Source of the DNA: JABGQS01 sp963674545
GTDB lineage: Bacteria; Bacillota; Clostridia; Christensenellales; SZUA-584
Direction of reading: 5' to 3'
Assembly: GCA_963674545.2 (NCBI GenBank)
Contig: CAXXFB010000001.1
Span: 2,852,001-2,916,000, forward strand
Length of the DNA: 64,000 nucleotides
Positions 62,538 to 64,000 of the stretch are shown piece after piece. Position 1 is the first letter of the stretch. Every line of letters begins with the position of its first letter. The translations under genes were made by a program, and so were the position numbers. Below the pieces are notes generated by a model. It was not told the DNA's origin, made no database searches, and was given only the letters and a program-made list of their open reading frames with translations.

Positions 62538-63635
62538 ATGAGAAGACTATCTTTGGTTTGGATTGTGCTGTCAGTTTTGATGGTTGCTGCATTATTTGCA
62601 GGATGTGACAAAGGCACAACAACAACTGACACAGGAGATGTTGCTGATTCAGGCGATACCGCTGATACTGGTGATGCTGCTGACACTGGCGATGCTGCTG
62701 ACACTGGCGATGCTGCTGATACTGGTGATACAACTGAGCCGGAAGGACCGCTGGCAGGAAAAAGAGTCGGCGTTGCGCACATCACTCTGTATGATGAATG
62801 GTGCAAAGGCGTTTATGACGAGTTCATGCGTATAGGTGAAGAGTATGGTGTAGCCGAGATGAATATCCAGAACGGCGACCTTAACGCAGAGACACAGCAG
62901 AAACAGGTTGAAGACTTCATCAATCAGGAATACGACGTAATATTCATCGACCCGGTTTCTCCAGATGGCATCCAGGCAACTCTTGACAAAGCAGACGAAG
63001 CCGGAATACCGGTTATAGCGTTCGACTCAGGTACAACCTGGGCTCCGCTCGTATCTCATATTGCATGGGATCACGCAGAAACAGGCGTTCTGACAGGCGA
63101 ATATACTGCTAAATATGTCAAAGAGAACCTCGACGGCAAAGTCAGGGTTGGTATCCTTGCTATGCTTGATGCTCCGCACACAGCTATTCGTTCCGAGAAG
63201 TTCGTAGAAACTCTGGAAGCAGAGCTTGGCGCAGAAAACATTGAGTATGTGTTCGAGCAGGATTTCGGACAGACAAGAGAGAGTGCAACGAATATAGTAA
63301 CGAACAACATAGCTAAGGGAATCGATATCATCTGGGCTGCTGTTGACAATGCTGCATTCGGCGCAAAAATTGCTCTTGAAGCTGCAGGCAACACAGATAC
63401 AAAAATCGTATGCGCAGGCGCATGGGGCACAGAGCCGTTCACAACTCTGAACGACAAAGACCCGAACTACATGATGTGCATAGGTGTATCACCGGAAGCT
63501 ATCGTAAGCCTCAGCATGGAGACGGCTGCAAAATACTTCGAAGGCGCAACGGATATACCTAAAGAACAGAACATCACACTTTCAGTAATCGACCAGAACA
63601 ATATCGCCGATTTCATGAGATTTGTGGAAGAATAA
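62538..63635 (+). CDS. Sugar ABC transporter substrate-binding lipoprotein (CUT2 family), second module
   Basis: This 365-residue protein has a lipoprotein signal peptide with FAGC (C23), an Asp/Thr/Gly/Ala linker made of DTGDAA repeats over about 31-66, and a type I periplasmic-binding domain (Peripla_BP_4) with VEDFINQEYDVIFIDPVSP. The same overall plan, including an acidic repeat linker, occurs in the protein at 44917-45990. It captures a sugar outside for the permease and ATPase upstream. AGGAGG precedes the ATG. A perfect 16-base hairpin follows the stop. Confidence 0.92.
   Translation: MRRLSLVWIVLSVLMVAALFAGCDKGTTTTDTGDVADSGDTADTGDAADTGDAADTGDAADTGDTTEPEGPLAGKRVGVAHITLYDEWCKGVYDEFMRIGEEYGVAEMNIQNGDLNAETQQKQVEDFINQEYDVIFIDPVSPDGIQATLDKADEAGIPVIAFDSGTTWAPLVSHIAWDHAETGVLTGEYTAKYVKENLDGKVRVGILAMLDAPHTAIRSEKFVETLEAELGAENIEYVFEQDFGQTRESATNIVTNNIAKGIDIIWAAVDNAAFGAKIALEAAGNTDTKIVCAGAWGTEPFTTLNDKDPNYMMCIGVSPEAIVSLSMETAAKYFEGATDIPKEQNITLSVIDQNNIADFMRFVEE
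62661..62729 (+). repeat. 18-bp tandem repeat in the binding-protein linker
   Basis: Nearly four units of GCTGAYACTGGYGATGCT encode ADTGDA repeats. The tract lies in the linker between the lipid anchor and the binding domain, so unit number could change the tether length without breaking the frame. Confidence 0.85.
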
Positions 63636-63662
63636 GCTTAGTCAACATACAGGAATGACAAA

Positions 63663-63696
63663 TGTCTGCTCTCCGGCGTTCGCCGGAGAGCAGACA
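63663..63696 (+). terminator. Perfect 16-base hairpin after the second binding-protein gene
   Basis: TGTCTGCTCTCCGGCG and CGCCGGAGAGCAGACA pair perfectly around TT. AAAATTCTTTT follows rather than a U run, so partial termination or message stabilisation is more likely than full termination. Confidence 0.65.
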
Positions 63697-63739
63697 AAAA
63701 TTCTTTTATGCTGCATCTGCAGCAGAATCGAGAAGTATT

Positions 63740-64000
63740 ATGAAAAAGCTTAATTGGGGTATTATAGCCGCCGGGGGTATTGCAGACAGGCGGATGATAC
63801 CTGCTATGATGAAAAACGAAAAAACGCATATCGTGGCCGTTATGGATGCAAGTATTCAAACAGCACAGAAAATTGCGCAAAAATACGGCGTGGACTACTA
63901 CTATGACAATGAAGATGCACTTTTAAAGCATGACGAAATCGATGCCGTTTATATTGCATCGCCTGTTTACTGTCATAAACAGCAGGCTTTCAAAGCGGCT
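63740..64000 (+). CDS. Gfo/Idh/MocA family oxidoreductase, N-terminal part
   Basis: The frame opens at ATG 63740 and runs off the right edge after 87 codons. It shows LNWGIIAAGGIADRRMIPAM (Rossmann loop, with AAGGIA in place of the usual GCGxIA), VAVMDAS with the acidic residue at the end of the second strand, and AVYIASPVYCHKQ before the cut. The catalytic EKP region is outside the window. It lies downstream of the second sugar importer, mirroring the oxidoreductase beside the first, so it probably acts on the imported sugar. Confidence 0.82.
   Translation, partial: MKKLNWGIIAAGGIADRRMIPAMMKNEKTHIVAVMDASIQTAQKIAQKYGVDYYYDNEDALLKHDEIDAVYIASPVYCHKQQAFKAA

Noticed and set aside
1..64000. CRISPR arrays, transposases, integrases, tRNA attachment sites
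   Set aside because: No spaced direct repeats of CRISPR type, no transposase or integrase motifs and no tRNA-like cloverleaf were recognised by eye on either strand; the tandem repeats seen are in coding sequence.

Overview
The window looks like a chromosome segment of a low-GC Gram-positive anaerobe, Clostridia-like; I cannot name the genus. The reasons are strong AGGAGG-type ribosome binding sites, lipoproteins with lipoboxes, an LPXTG protein plus a sortase, large secreted repeat proteins with C-terminal membrane anchors, a radical SAM enzyme, a rubrerythrin-like protein, an RNF/NQR-type redox pump and CUT2-type sugar ABC systems paired with YesM/YesN-like two-component regulators. I saw no tRNA, rRNA, CRISPR array, transposase or phage gene.

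Region 1 (1-12413) is a surface polysaccharide locus read left to right. It holds the tail of an RmlB-like dTDP-glucose dehydratase, five family-2 glycosyltransferases, a Wzy/WaaL-like polymerase or ligase, a Wzx-like flippase, a Gfo/Idh/MocA oxidoreductase, a radical SAM protein and a methyltransferase. Its 3' end is decaying: a frameshifted PglD-like acyltransferase is followed by a BKACE (DUF849) gene fused to the back half of a DegT-family aminotransferase, with stops and frameshifts.

Region 2 (12563-24000) holds an LPXTG leucine-rich-repeat surface protein, a LuxR-type regulator overlapping a small membrane protein, a compact module (ABC ATPase, permease, anchored extracellular protein, ECF sigma factor, small membrane protein, Yip1-like protein), and a two-component pair whose regulator has a SARP-like DNA-binding domain.

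Region 3 (24000-37500) begins with a 1284-residue surface protein carrying six exact-length 40-residue calcium-binding-type repeats. An island of zinc-ribbon membrane proteins and lipoproteins follows, with one member cut by a stop codon and another by a frameshift in an A7 run. Then come a cold-shock gene behind a perfect 21-bp inverted repeat, a nitronate monooxygenase-like gene, two head-to-head remnants of LPXTG protein C-termini, and a sortase.

Region 4 (37479-43511) is a minus-strand operon for an RNF/NQR-type redox pump: homologues of NqrB/RnfD, NqrC/RnfG, NqrD/RnfE, NqrE/RnfA and NqrF plus an unrecognised 152-residue protein, with no NqrA, RnfC or RnfB. A plus-strand aspartate kinase follows.

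Region 5 (43794-52122) is a sugar-uptake module: oxidoreductase, binding lipoprotein, sensor kinase, permease, double ATPase and AraC-type response regulator. After it come a large surface protein gene broken by two frameshifts, an orphan Phd/YefM-like antitoxin apparently starting at ATA, and two stress genes (rubrerythrin-like and Ohr).

Region 6 (58106-64000) is a second sugar-uptake module: a divergent ROK repressor with an operator over its own promoter, then permease, double ATPase, binding lipoprotein and a second oxidoreductase cut by the window edge. The two modules look like parallel routes that import a sugar or polyol and then oxidise it in the cytoplasm. Four intergenic copies of a roughly 55-bp hairpin repeat are scattered between 20.8 and 37.3 kb.
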